Shown: positions 1-8,508, numbered from the stretch's first letter. The stretch is 64,000 nt of DNA from an uncultured beta proteobacterium (GCA_903844215.1 CAIMSP010000120.1:1-64000), one strand, 5' to 3'. The notes: a model not told the origin generated them from the letters alone. Numbers and translations are program-made.

Positions 1-152
1 TCGGCAATGACGCCGGGGACGCGGCAGAAATCGTCCCAGATAGAAGGGCCCTTGCCGTCGGCAGATGCTGCGCCCTCGATCTGGAACGCGCTGGTGGCCA
101 CGCCCCAGGTGAAGTCTTGCGGGAAGTCGGATTTGGAAATCGAATCGGTCAT
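1..152 (-). CDS. GH1 family beta-glucosidase, N-terminal fragment
   Basis: Only the first 50 codons lie in the window; the gene runs off the left edge. They read as the start of a glycoside hydrolase family 1 enzyme: [19 protein letters not shown] followed by GPSIWDDFC matches the conserved first beta-strand region of GH1 beta-glucosidases, which split terminal beta-glucosyl residues from cellobiose-like sugars in the cytoplasm. The start at 152 is chosen because the preceding small reading frame ends in an ATGA overlap there. An in-frame ATG at 173 would add seven residues; neither start has a clear Shine-Dalgarno sequence. It follows the TonB receptor gene on the same strand, so it probably degrades what the receptor imports. 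Family assignment is firm; substrate is inferred. Confidence 0.85.
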   Translation of the reverse strand, partial: MTDSISKSDFPQDFTWGVATSAFQIEGAASADGKGPSIWDDFCRVPGVIA

Positions 153-289
153 GGGCTTAGGAACAGTTGGCATGAAGGCCAGCCGCGCACGGCGCCGGCG
201 TTGAGACCGTCAATCAGACGGCGCGAAGCCGCTTTGCTGCGGCCTACCATCACGAGGTTCTCGATGGCTGCTTCGCTCGTCGAAGACAT
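149..289 (-). CDS. possible 46-residue leader ORF before the beta-glucosidase
   Basis: An ATG at 289 opens a 46-codon frame whose TGA overlaps the ATG of the beta-glucosidase gene (ATGA). The peptide starts [20 protein letters not shown] and has no domain I recognise. The overlap is typical of translational coupling, and both candidate starts of the following gene lack a good ribosome-binding site. It may equally be chance reading in high-GC DNA. Confidence 0.25.
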   Translation of the reverse strand: MSSTSEAAIENLVMVGRSKAASRRLIDGLNAGAVRGWPSCQLFLSP

Positions 290-333
290 CCTTGTGTGGA
301 TGCTTGCTGTCGGCGCATCCTGCGATCGCTGGC

Positions 334-371
334 AAAAAAAAGGACCCGGTTGGTCGTGACAACCGGGTCCT
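334..371 (-). terminator. Rho-independent terminator of the TonB receptor gene
   Basis: Read on the minus strand, an 11-bp perfect GC-rich stem (AGGACCCGGTT with AACCGGGTCCT, plus-strand arms 341-351 and 361-371) with a 9-nt loop is followed by eight T residues. It begins 18 bp after the receptor stop codon. It should separate the receptor transcript from the beta-glucosidase gene, although read-through is possible. Confidence 0.9.
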
Positions 372-388
372 TCACTTCACGCCACCCC

Positions 389-3292
389 TCAGAACTTGTA
401 GTTCACCCCCGCAAGCAGTTGGCGGCCGTAGTAATAGCGATAGTTGGGCACCAATTGCGTTGGATCTGGGATGTTGTTCCCGACCCCGGCCGAGTGCTGG
501 TCCTGTGTAGGATGGTTGCTGACGTTGTTCACCTGCAGCATCAGTGACAAGCCTTTGTAGGCGCCATTTTCAAACGCATACCCCATCTGGATGTCCACCA
601 CGCGGTCCGCGTCCTGCTGGCGCGTGGTGTTGTTGCCGTAGATGTCACGCGTGGTGGCCGTGAACGGTGCGCGGTAGCGCTCGCTGACACGGGCCGAGAA
701 GCCGGATTTTTCGTAATACACGGTGATGCTGTCCGAGGTGCCGGACAGGCCAGTCATCTTAATCTGCATGCCCGTGGGGTCGACAATGTTGCTGAACAAC
801 TTGGTGCCACTGGCGACCACGCCAAAACCGTCCAGCATCGGCGTGAGCAAACCGCCTTCGAGCGAGCCTGAGAGTTCCAGTCCCTTGACGGTGCCGCCGT
901 GCCCATTCAGCGGTTTGGTCACAGGACCATACTTGAGGGGGGTCACGCCGGGCGGAGGGTAGGCCGGGAAGACCGAGTTGTCCTGCGTGGTTACGCCGTT
1001 GAACACAAAACTTTCCAGATACTTGTCAAACGCCGCCATGGAAACATAGCTGCGCTTGCCGAAGTATTTCTCCAGCGACAAGTCGAAAGCATCGGCAATC
1101 CACGGTCGTATTTGCGGATTCCCCGAGTAGGCCATGTTCCATTGGCCAGCCGTGGGCAGACTGGCATTGTCCAACTTCACCGTCGGCGTGGAGGTTCCGG
1201 AGTTCATGTCAGTGATGTTCGGCCTTGCCAGGGTCTTGGCCAGTCCGAGGCGCGCAACCCAGTTGTTCTTCAGGTCAGCGACCAGGTTCAGGCTGGGCAG
1301 GATGTTGGTGTACGCGGCCCCGCCAGAATGTTTGATCAACAGGCTGGGATCGGGGTGGGCGTCGTCGCCACGGTATTCCCAACCGTTCGCATTCTGGTCG
1401 GCGCGCACCGCCTGCAGGCCCACATTGCCGCGGATCGGCGTTCCGCCCACTTCCGTGTCGATGTCCAGCTTCATGAAAGCGGTGGTCACTTTCTCATGCA
1501 CATCGGAATCGTTGGCTGGCAATTTGGTGAACTGGCCCGGCTCCAATCTCACCGCGCCCGAGCCGAGCAGCGCCGGCACGTCGATGCGCATGATGCCGTT
1601 GCTCGAGGGCGCAAGAATGGCCGAGGCGGGCACGGTGCGGATGTAGTTGCCGTTCGAATCCTTCAGCATCAGGATGCGCGATTCGTTCTTCGACACGTTC
1701 TTGTCGCGCTGTGTGAAGTTGAGCCCCGCGACCAAGTTGCTGAAGATGCCATCCAGCGGACGTTTGGCGGAGAGCCGCAGCGACTTGATCGCGTCCGTCG
1801 TCACGGGTGTGCGCACCGCCCCGGCCCAGGCCGGGTTATCCGGCACCCAATCGAAGCCGTCGGTATTGGCGCCGATCCGGTAGGTGGCTGGATTGGACAG
1901 GAAGTTCGCCTGCAGCGGGACAAACGATTGCTGGCCATCGCCGATGGGCATATTCCATTTGTACGCGCCATGGGTGAAAGACTGGCTTGCCGTGTCGAAC
2001 GGCGCACCATAGACCTCCATGTAGGTGTCCTTGCGCGAGTCGCGCGAGAAACTCAGATCGGCGATGCCGGTCCATTTGTCATCGAGCTTGAGTTCGGTGT
2101 TCCAGCCCAAGGCCCCAATGGTGTCGGTGCGCTTGGTGTCGAAGTTGCCGGTGGTGGCCGCCGCATGGTCGATGGTGGCGCTGGTGACGTAGGTGTTCAT
2201 GCCAACCTGCGTGGTTCCCACGTTGCTCAGGGTGGCTGCGGCGGCGGGGCCACTCCAGGATTGGTACAAGCTCTCGTGGAAGATGTTGCCGACCTCGTGC
2301 GTGTCGAACTTCGAGTAGTAAAGGTCCAGCGTGCTGTGCAGCGCGGCGTTGGGCTTGTACTCAAGCACGCCCATTAAGCCGTCGCGCGTGTTGCGCTTGG
2401 TCGAATTGGTGGCCACAAAGTACATGGGCAACAAAGCCTGACCGGTTTGGCCTGGCGCGTAGGGCTTCAGGGAGGGCACATTGCCGGAAATCGGAATACC
2501 CCAGGGCGAGGCGTCCGCCACTGCCGCCAGTTGGGTATTCTTGACTTGCGTCGCTTCATCCAAACGGGCAAAGCCGACGGCCACACCGATCGTATTGTCG
2601 GCAAATTGGTTGATGTAGGACGCGCTGATGCGCGAACCGATCGGGCTGGCCACGCCTGGAACGATGGTGCCATTGGAATTGCTGGAGCCACGCACGTTGA
2701 GTGCCACTTCCTGGCCGCGAGTTTCCAGCGGGCGGCGTGTGCGCAGATCGATGGTGCCGGACATGCCTTGGCCAACAAGGGCGCCGTCAGGCGTCTTGTA
2801 GACCAGGGCCGAGCCGAGCAACTCGGATGGGAATTGATCAAACTCGACGGCACGGCTGTCGTTGGAACTGACCATTTCTCGGCCGTTGAGCAGGGTGCCG
2901 GCAAATTCCGGCGACAGGCCACGAATGGAGACCTCGGTCACGCGCCCGTCCGGGCCCCGTTGGCCGGTCACGCCTGGCAGTCGTGCCAGCGATTCTGCAA
3001 TGCTGGAGTCAGGCAGTTTTCCAATGTCCTCGGCCGAAACGGCTTCGACGATGGAGTCGGAGTTGCGCTTGGTGGCGATCGAGGTTTCGATGGAGTGCGC
3101 AATGCCGGTCACGACGACGGTGTCGAGTTTGGCGGCTTGGACTGTGCTGTCGCTTTGTTGTGCATGAGACGCGCTGGCTGCCAGCATCAAAAGGCATGCA
3201 GCGGCAACAGGGTTGGTGCGATAGGTCGAGGCGCGCGCTCGTGCGCCTGGAACCGAGGCCGGCGCGGCTCGTTCACTTTGGTTAAATCGCAT
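389..3292 (-). CDS. TonB-dependent receptor, sugar-uptake (Xanthomonas/Caulobacter) type
   Basis: 967-residue outer-membrane TonB-gated transporter. A signal peptide ends near residue 44 (ASHAQQ), followed by a TonB-box-like stretch (LDTVVVTG, about 55-62), a plug domain (about 66-190, with IAESLARLPGVTGQR and VSIRGLSPEF) and a long beta-barrel ending in a C-terminal phenylalanine (AGVNYKF), as expected for outer-membrane insertion. The EDIGKLPDSSIAESLARLPG segment is typical of the receptor subfamily used for carbohydrate scavenging in Xanthomonas and Caulobacter. The ATG at 3292 has an AGGAG ribosome-binding site 8 bp upstream. A LacI-type operator lies 57 bp upstream of the start, a LacI-family regulator gene is next door and a GH1 gene follows, so it probably imports a beta-glucoside oligosaccharide induced by that sugar. 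The exact ligand cannot be read from sequence. Confidence 0.93.
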   Translation of the reverse strand: MRFNQSERAAPASVPGARARASTYRTNPVAAACLLMLAASASHAQQSDSTVQAAKLDTVVVTGIAHSIETSIATKRNSDSIVEAVSAEDIGKLPDSSIAESLARLPGVTGQRGPDGRVTEVSIRGLSPEFAGTLLNGREMVSSNDSRAVEFDQFPSELLGSALVYKTPDGALVGQGMSGTIDLRTRRPLETRGQEVALNVRGSSNSNGTIVPGVASPIGSRISASYINQFADNTIGVAVGFARLDEATQVKNTQLAAVADASPWGIPISGNVPSLKPYAPGQTGQALLPMYFVATNSTKRNTRDGLMGVLEYKPNAALHSTLDLYYSKFDTHEVGNIFHESLYQSWSGPAAAATLSNVGTTQVGMNTYVTSATIDHAAATTGNFDTKRTDTIGALGWNTELKLDDKWTGIADLSFSRDSRKDTYMEVYGAPFDTASQSFTHGAYKWNMPIGDGQQSFVPLQANFLSNPATYRIGANTDGFDWVPDNPAWAGAVRTPVTTDAIKSLRLSAKRPLDGIFSNLVAGLNFTQRDKNVSKNESRILMLKDSNGNYIRTVPASAILAPSSNGIMRIDVPALLGSGAVRLEPGQFTKLPANDSDVHEKVTTAFMKLDIDTEVGGTPIRGNVGLQAVRADQNANGWEYRGDDAHPDPSLLIKHSGGAAYTNILPSLNLVADLKNNWVARLGLAKTLARPNITDMNSGTSTPTVKLDNASLPTAGQWNMAYSGNPQIRPWIADAFDLSLEKYFGKRSYVSMAAFDKYLESFVFNGVTTQDNSVFPAYPPPGVTPLKYGPVTKPLNGHGGTVKGLELSGSLEGGLLTPMLDGFGVVASGTKLFSNIVDPTGMQIKMTGLSGTSDSITVYYEKSGFSARVSERYRAPFTATTRDIYGNNTTRQQDADRVVDIQMGYAFENGAYKGLSLMLQVNNVSNHPTQDQHSAGVGNNIPDPTQLVPNYRYYYGRQLLAGVNYKF

Positions 3293-3348
3293 GGCGGTGT
3301 CTCCTGATAGTTTTGTTGAGGTCGTTCATTCAAATTGAATGCGCTTTC

Positions 3349-3362
3349 TGAAAGCGCTTTCA
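3349..3362. promoter_or_regulatory. LacI-family operator upstream of the TonB receptor
   Basis: TGAAAGCGCTTTCA is a perfect 14-bp palindrome with the central CG and flanking pattern typical of LacI/GalR-family operators. A second partial site (AATGCGCTTTC) overlaps its left side at 3338-3348. The same motif, with one mismatch, precedes the neighbouring lacI-type gene, which supports control of the receptor by that regulator. Confidence 0.8.
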
Positions 3363-3475
3363 AGGCAAAATTTTAAAAGCATTTGAATGCGATGAACCAC
3401 TATGGTTTTCCCTTGGTTTTGCGTCTAAACCACGGTCCTGGAGCGGATGAGATGAGTCGAAGGCGCGATGGATGG

Positions 3476-4534
3476 TCAAATTTGGCGCGTGGATTCGCGC
3501 GCCACGAGGCGAGGCGCCGGGACTTTCGCGGTCGGCTTTTGCCCCGCCAGCAACTGCAGCAGTGCCTGCGCCGCCAGTCGCCCCAACTCAAGCATTGGCT
3601 GGTGAATGGTGCTCAGCGGTGGGTGGGTGTAGGCACTGAACTGTGCATCGTCAAAACCGATGACCGATATATGCTGCGGAACCCCAATCGATCGTCGATA
3701 CAGGCCCAACGATGCGCCGACGGCCATTTGATCATTGGCCGCAAAGAGTGCGGTGAATTTCTGGCCTGCGGCCAACAAATTCTCAACCGCCTCCAGTCCA
3801 CTGTCCTCGGTGTAGGCGCCCGAAACAACCAATGCGGGGTCATAGGAAATTCCTGCGGCTTCAAGCGCCGCGCGGTAGCCCGCATGGCGCTTGATCGAAT
3901 CGGGATGCGCGTTGTCGCCCGCAATGAAGGCAATTTGACGGTGCCCAAGTTCGATCAGATGTTGGGTCGCCAGGCGGCCACCGCCGAAGTCGTCAAACAG
4001 CAGCGAATACAAGCCAGGAGCCTTCAGCGCCCGCCCCGTGACCACCACGGGCAAGGTGCGTGCGCACAATTGCAAAGCCTGGTCGCTCAACCCTCCCGTC
4101 AGCACGATGATGCCGTCCACCCGCCGCGAGCGAAGCAGATGGAGGCAACGCGATTCTTCGACCGCGTCCCAGTGTCCGCTCACGTAAAGCGGGCTGTAGC
4201 CGGTGCCCCGAAGACTCTCTTCGATGCCGCGCAGGGCGGCGCCGTAGAACGGACTGTCCAGCGTCTGCGTCAGCACGCCAACACTGAATGTTCGCCCACC
4301 CGCCAACCCACGGGCCACGGGATTGGGTATGAAGCCGAGTTGATCGATGGCGTCATTGATGGCCCGCTTCTTGGCGTCACTGACAACCGCCGTGCCGTTG
4401 AGGATGCGCGACACCGTGCTGGCAGAAACGCCGGCCGCGCGCGCCACCATCGCGAGCGTGACGGCCTGTGGCACTTTCCCTACTTTGTCCGAGCGGGCGC
4501 TGGTGTCTGCCAACAACCTTATCTTTTTTGTCAT
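3476..4534 (-). CDS. LacI-family transcriptional regulator
   Basis: 352 residues from the ATG at 4534. The N-terminal helix-turn-helix (VTLAMVARAAGVSASTVSRI, about 24-43) and hinge segment (NPVARGLAGG) are followed by a periplasmic-binding-protein-like sugar domain (FSVGVLTQTLDSPFYGAALR, VDGIIVLTGG, ALFAANDQMAVGA, SVIGFDD). An in-frame start at 4579 would place the N-terminus across the operator at 4550-4563, so the ATG at 4534 is preferred. The gene lies upstream of, and in the same direction as, the TonB receptor, with 183 bp between them. Palindromic operators before both genes suggest local repression and autoregulation, relieved by the imported sugar or its breakdown product. The effector is unknown. 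Confidence 0.92.
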   Translation of the reverse strand: MTKKIRLLADTSARSDKVGKVPQAVTLAMVARAAGVSASTVSRILNGTAVVSDAKKRAINDAIDQLGFIPNPVARGLAGGRTFSVGVLTQTLDSPFYGAALRGIEESLRGTGYSPLYVSGHWDAVEESRCLHLLRSRRVDGIIVLTGGLSDQALQLCARTLPVVVTGRALKAPGLYSLLFDDFGGGRLATQHLIELGHRQIAFIAGDNAHPDSIKRHAGYRAALEAAGISYDPALVVSGAYTEDSGLEAVENLLAAGQKFTALFAANDQMAVGASLGLYRRSIGVPQHISVIGFDDAQFSAYTHPPLSTIHQPMLELGRLAAQALLQLLAGQKPTAKVPAPRLVARESTRQI

Positions 4535-4549
4535 TCGAAAGCGCCCCCT

Positions 4550-4563
4550 TGATAGCGCTTTCA
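4550..4563. promoter_or_regulatory. LacI-family operator upstream of the regulator gene
   Basis: TGATAGCGCTTTCA differs at one position from the perfect palindrome TGAAAGCGCTTTCA found upstream of the receptor. It lies 16 bp upstream of the regulator start, and a further half-site (CGAAAGCGC) sits between it and the start. This placement fits autorepression. Confidence 0.7.
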
Positions 4564-4885
4564 TGATTCTATCCGGCACGGGAAACGGGCCCGTGTAGCG
4601 CCAGGGTCACCGCCGTGAGGACCCCGCCAGCCCGCTGAACGCGTTGCTAGCGCCAAGCGTCTTCAGCCATGTCGGCAGCCGCGGAATCGAGCCCAGCCCG
4701 CTGCCTGACGCAGGCTGACGATGATCGGGGGCGCACAACGCGGCGCCTGTGCGAAGACCAGAGAAATGTCGCGTAGAGCCGGGACGAGCCTGCCGACTGA
4801 GCGATCAGCACCCCCGGTTCGACATGCACACCTTCAGGGGTGGGGCCGCCATGCTCGACCCTGTGGTTACGTGAGGCTCCCCTGC
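4564..4885. other. intergenic stretch without a recognisable gene
   Basis: The 322 bp between the lacI-side operator and the end of the beta-helix gene hold no reading frame with protein-like composition, no tRNA and no clear terminator hairpin with a T-tract. A minus-strand open frame crossing it (4647-5159) mostly overlaps the beta-helix gene in another phase and has no family features. The lacI promoter should lie at its left end. Confidence 0.5.
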
Positions 4886-6277
4886 TCAGGGCATGATCCG
4901 CAGGCTTGTCGGCGCTGACGGCGCACTTGTTTGGCCACTCGATCCCGAGATCAGTGCATGAGGATAGGCGAGCGGTGATGCGCCTGCGTCCCAGGAGCCG
5001 ACGGCGGTGCATCGATACAGCGTCCCTGAGATGACGCCCCGCGACGGGTTCGTCGCGATGTCTCCGACGAGCCCGCTCAGGTTCGTGCAGGACTGATCGG
5101 TGGCCCAGTACCCTTGATTTGCAATGCACGTAGACGGCCGATTGGCGCGGGTTCCGCACGTGATGCCGGGCGACGTGGACTCCGTGAAGAAGTTCTGGCC
5201 AGGCACGGGCATGGGCGTATTAAAGCAAACGCTGCCCACACAGTTGACGCCTTTGACGGTATTGACCAGGCCGCCAGAAAGATTGTCTCGATTTCCCCAT
5301 ACATACGTCCCGTTGACGTGTTGCGGGTATGCCGAGGGGTTGTTCACCGGGGTTGTAGCATCATCCGCTTCTTCCCTCACATTGATGTTCCAACCCGGAC
5401 GAGGGAAGTTATTGTTGAAAACAAAGAACCTCCCGCCTCTCTGATCCAGGAACTGTCCGCTCAGCGTTCCCAGAACATTGTTTCCATAGAGTTCGCCGCC
5501 GAAGCACGAGTAGCTTGAGCCATAGTTTCCATGTTGGTCAAACATCTGCCCACTGTTGGTGTTTATCGTGTTGTATCTAAATGCCCAGCGCATGCCCTGC
5601 GAACAATCGATCGCGCCGCCGCCGCTTTGCACACGGATGACATTGTCCTCAAACCACATATTGTTGTCCGTCTTGCCGAAGACCACGCCCTCGTGATTCT
5701 CCCAAAGGCCTTTGCCCCAATCTGGAAGACCATCGCCGTTTGTGCGCGCGAAATACGTGGCGGGGCCGAAGTCGTTGTGATCGACGACACCTCTGACGTT
5801 TCCAGGATTCAGAAACATGTATTGGGTTGTTCCCTGGGCGATGTTCTGGAAACGATTGTGGTCGATTCTTACTTTGGTCTGTAGAACAAGGGTTCGGCCG
5901 GTACTGAGAATGATCCCGCTGCGGGCGCCGCCCCCGAGGTCGAAGGTGAAGCCGGAGATTCGCATGAGAGCGTTGGCGTTCGGATCTGCTGGCCGATAGC
6001 CGAGCGTGAAGTTGTAGGCGTTCGCCGGGACTTGGCTAATGATGACCGTCTGTCCCACGACGGCGCCAATCAGGCTAATGGCTCGCTCGATCCCGACCAT
6101 GCTGGTCCAGGTGCATTCCCCACTCGGTACACGGACCGTGTCGCCAATGGCCGCCGAATCGATCGCCGCTTGGACATGGGCCTGCGAACAACTTGCCGCA
6201 TCGATCGTTGCGCCGCGGACTCCCCCACCAAGGAGGCACAAGCCAACGAAGACCAAGCCTGCCAATCCTCTTCGCAT
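4886..6277 (-). CDS. secreted right-handed parallel beta-helix protein
   Basis: 463 residues with a clear signal peptide (LVFVGLCLLGGGVRGATID, cleavage near residue 23). The body has features of pectin-lyase-like beta-helix proteins: repeated short strand-turn units with Asn ladders and hydrophobic stacks (VRIDHNRFQNI, VVDHNDFG, WFEDNVIRVQSGGGAIDCS, FVFNNNF) and an opening segment about access to a covering (VQAAIDSAAIGDTVRVPSG) typical of these folds. Scattered cysteines suggest disulfides in an exported protein. The Ser/Pro-rich tail (SAPSAPTSLRI) looks like a short linker at the C-terminus. Polysaccharide binding or cleavage is possible but no catalytic set is recognised. It is a single gene with no operon partner; its promoter shares the 253-bp spacer with the divergent regulator at 6531. 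Confidence 0.75.
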   Translation of the reverse strand: MRRGLAGLVFVGLCLLGGGVRGATIDAASCSQAHVQAAIDSAAIGDTVRVPSGECTWTSMVGIERAISLIGAVVGQTVIISQVPANAYNFTLGYRPADPNANALMRISGFTFDLGGGARSGIILSTGRTLVLQTKVRIDHNRFQNIAQGTTQYMFLNPGNVRGVVDHNDFGPATYFARTNGDGLPDWGKGLWENHEGVVFGKTDNNMWFEDNVIRVQSGGGAIDCSQGMRWAFRYNTINTNSGQMFDQHGNYGSSYSCFGGELYGNNVLGTLSGQFLDQRGGRFFVFNNNFPRPGWNINVREEADDATTPVNNPSAYPQHVNGTYVWGNRDNLSGGLVNTVKGVNCVGSVCFNTPMPVPGQNFFTESTSPGITCGTRANRPSTCIANQGYWATDQSCTNLSGLVGDIATNPSRGVISGTLYRCTAVGSWDAGASPLAYPHALISGSSGQTSAPSAPTSLRIMP

Positions 6278-6437
6278 GCTGCTTCCTCTTTGTGAACGAT
6301 GGGCATTTTAACTACAACAGACTCAGTCTGGCCTGTGGGATCAGCCGCCCTGCGGCCTCTGTCAGGGCGGTCTACAACCGAATTGCCGGACCCTGCTCGG
6401 CGAGCCACTTCGGGCTGACAGAGCACCTCAATAACCC

Positions 6438-6451
6438 TTGACGCATGTCAA
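6438..6451. promoter_or_regulatory. FNR/ANR-like palindrome upstream of the cyd operon
   Basis: TTGACGCATGTCAA is a perfect TTGAC-N4-GTCAA inverted repeat, one base per half-site away from the FNR/ANR consensus TTGAT-N4-ATCAA. It lies about 80 bp upstream of the regulator-cydAB operon. Cytochrome bd operons are commonly under FNR/ANR-family oxygen control, so the position is sensible; a CRP-like factor is the alternative. Confidence 0.5.
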
Positions 6452-6483
6452 CGTAACGCGCTCATGGCTGTGTGCATTCCGGT

Positions 6484-6506
6484 AATTCCAGAAAATACAG
6501 GAAATT
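6484..6506. promoter_or_regulatory. AT-rich inverted repeat, candidate regulator operator
   Basis: AATTCC and GGAAATT flank an A-rich centre just upstream of the GbsR-like gene (start 6531), and another ATTCC lies at 6476-6480. The AT content contrasts with the surrounding DNA. It could be the operator of the adjacent MarR/GbsR-type regulator or part of the promoter; no footprint can be inferred. Confidence 0.35.
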
Positions 6507-6530
6507 CAAAAACAACCAAGAAAGTGGCGC

Positions 6531-7142
6531 ATGAACCTTCCACCCCTGACCCAACGCTTTGTCCTGCACTTCGGTGAGATGGGCAGCCGCTGGGGTATCA
6601 ATCGCACGGTGGGGCAGATCTATGCCCTGCTTTACGTCTCGCAAAAGCCCTTGAACGCGGATGAAGTGGGCGCAGCGCTCAGCTTCTCGCGCTCCAACGT
6701 GAGCATCGGACTCAAGGAGCTGCAGGCCTGGAACTTGGTGCGGCTGATTCACCAGCCTCATGACCGGCGCGAGTACTTTCAGGCCCCGCAGGACGTGTGG
6801 GCGATCTTTCGCACGCTGGCCAGCGAGCGCCGCAAGCGCGAAATTGACCCCACCCTGTCGATGCTGCGCGAGGCCCTGATGGAGCAGCCAAGTGTGGCGG
6901 CTGACATCCATGCCCAGGCGCGCATGACGCAGATGCACGACTTCATCGAGCTCATGACCGGCTGGCTCGACGAGATGCACAAGATGGATTCGGCCAGCTT
7001 GGCCAGTTTGATGAAGATGGGCGCCAAGGTGCAAAAGCTCATCGCGATGAAAGACAAGGTCCGACAAGTGTTCAGCTTGGCGACCGACAGCCCTGCAAGC
7101 GAAGCGCAGCAAGCACAGGCGGGTCAAGATGGAACACATTGA
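6531..7142 (+). CDS. GbsR/MarR-type transcriptional regulator
   Basis: 203 residues. The N-terminal half is a winged helix of the GbsR branch of MarR-like regulators: ALLYVSQKPLNADEVGAAL, SRSNVSIGLKELQAWNLVR (recognition helix) and the wing LIHQPHDRREYF. The C-terminal half is helical and probably dimerises. The last 14 bp overlap the start of cydA, so it is translationally coupled to the oxidase genes and is their likely regulator. Relatives described in Bacillus (GbsR, OpcR) respond to osmolytes, but genes next to bd oxidases may sense respiratory state; the signal here is unknown. No cysteine pair or haem motif is visible that would suggest redox sensing. Confidence 0.85.
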   Translation: MNLPPLTQRFVLHFGEMGSRWGINRTVGQIYALLYVSQKPLNADEVGAALSFSRSNVSIGLKELQAWNLVRLIHQPHDRREYFQAPQDVWAIFRTLASERRKREIDPTLSMLREALMEQPSVAADIHAQARMTQMHDFIELMTGWLDEMHKMDSASLASLMKMGAKVQKLIAMKDKVRQVFSLATDSPASEAQQAQAGQDGTH

Positions 7143-8508
7143 CCCGGTGGCGCTGGCCCGAATCCAGTTTGCGGCAAATATGACGTTTCACATCCTGTTC
7201 CCCAGTATCAGCATCGCCATGGGCTGGGTCCTGCTGTTTTTCAAGACCCGATTTGTCGCCACGGGGCAGACGCACTGGATGGACGCCTACCAGTTCTGGA
7301 TCAAGATCTTTGCGCTGACCTTTGCCCTGGGCGTGGTCAGTGGCATCACCATGAGCTTTCAGTTTGGCACCAACTGGCCCGGCTTCATGAACACGGTCGG
7401 CAATGTGGCCGGCCCCTTGTTGGCGTACGAAGTGCTTACCGCCTTTTTTCTCGAAGCCACCATGCTGGGGATCATGTTGTTTGGCCGGGGCAAGGTGAGC
7501 GAGCGGGTGCACACCCTGGCCACCTTTCTGGTGGCAGCGGGCACGACGGCATCGGCCTTTTGGATCCTGGCGCTCAACTCTTGGATGCACACGCCCGCGG
7601 GCTTTGAGATGGTCCATGGGCAGGCGCACGTGACGAGTTGGCTGGAGGTGATCTTCAACCCGTCCTTCCCCTATCGGTTGGCCCATATGCTGATGGCTTC
7701 GGGTTTGACCGTGGCGTTTTTTCTGGCCGGCATCAGCGCCTACCGCTGGCTGAAAAATGACCGCAGTGCCGAGGTGTTGGCGACCTTCAAAACCGGCATC
7801 GTGGTGGCGGCGATCCTGATCCCGATGCAAATCGTGGTGGGGGACCTGCATGGCGTGAACACGCTGCACCATCAGCCCGCCAAGATCGCCGCCATGGAGG
7901 GCATCTGGGAGTCGCAACGTGGCGCCAGCGCGGTGCTGTTTGCCTGGCCGGATGCGGCAACCCAGTCCAACCAATATGAAGTCGCCATCCCCAAACTGGC
8001 CTCGCTCTACCTGACGCACGATTGGAACGGCGAGGTCAAGGGCGTCAAGTCCTTTGGCGATCAACACCCGCCCGTGGCGCCCGTGTTCTGGGGCTTTAGG
8101 GTCATGGTGGGCACGGGCTTGTTGATGCTGGCCGTGAGCTGGTTCGGTGTCTGGACCCTGCGCCGTCGCGGCATGGACGGCATGCGGCCCTGGTTGGCGC
8201 GCGTCTTTGTCGCCATGACCTTTGCCGGCTGGCTGGCCTTGCTTGCGGGTTGGTATGTCACCGAAATCGGCCGCCAGCCCTGGCTGGTCTATGGCGCGCT
8301 GACGGCGGCGCAGGCCGCCTCCACGGTACCGGCCACGCACATTGCGCTCACACTGGCGCTGTACCTCACGCTGTACCTGGCGCTGCTCTACGCCTACGTT
8401 TCGGTGGTGTTTCATTTGGCGAAAAAGGCGACGCTGAAAGAGGGCGTCGCCGCGTTCACCGGGGCCGGCGTTGCGAACCCTGCGGCTTTGGAGCTGGGCC
8501 ATGTCTGA
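7129..8508 (+). CDS. cydA: cytochrome bd ubiquinol oxidase subunit I (CIO type)
   Basis: 459 residues, shorter than E. coli CydA (522), fitting the short-Q-loop cyanide-insensitive oxidase group. The haem ligands are present: His21 (NMTFH, haem b595), His186 (YRLAHM, haem b558) and Met326 (FRVMVGTG, haem b558). The quinol-site Lys and Glu of the Q-loop are seen in AKIAAMEGIWE, and the conserved GRQPW occurs late in the protein. Multiple hydrophobic helices place it in the inner membrane, where it oxidises quinol and reduces oxygen to water without proton pumping. It overlaps the upstream regulator by 14 bp and cydB by 8 bp. Confidence 0.96.
   Translation: MEHIDPVALARIQFAANMTFHILFPSISIAMGWVLLFFKTRFVATGQTHWMDAYQFWIKIFALTFALGVVSGITMSFQFGTNWPGFMNTVGNVAGPLLAYEVLTAFFLEATMLGIMLFGRGKVSERVHTLATFLVAAGTTASAFWILALNSWMHTPAGFEMVHGQAHVTSWLEVIFNPSFPYRLAHMLMASGLTVAFFLAGISAYRWLKNDRSAEVLATFKTGIVVAAILIPMQIVVGDLHGVNTLHHQPAKIAAMEGIWESQRGASAVLFAWPDAATQSNQYEVAIPKLASLYLTHDWNGEVKGVKSFGDQHPPVAPVFWGFRVMVGTGLLMLAVSWFGVWTLRRRGMDGMRPWLARVFVAMTFAGWLALLAGWYVTEIGRQPWLVYGALTAAQAASTVPATHIALTLALYLTLYLALLYAYVSVVFHLAKKATLKEGVAAFTGAGVANPAALELGHV

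Noticed and set aside
899-2377. Long plus-strand open frame opposite the TonB receptor gene
   Set aside because: It is antisense to a complete receptor gene and its translation is Arg/Gly/Val-rich without domain features, as expected for a shadow in high-GC DNA.
4647-5159. Minus-strand frame at the end of the beta-helix gene
   Set aside because: It overlaps the beta-helix gene in another phase and has Arg-rich composition without family features.
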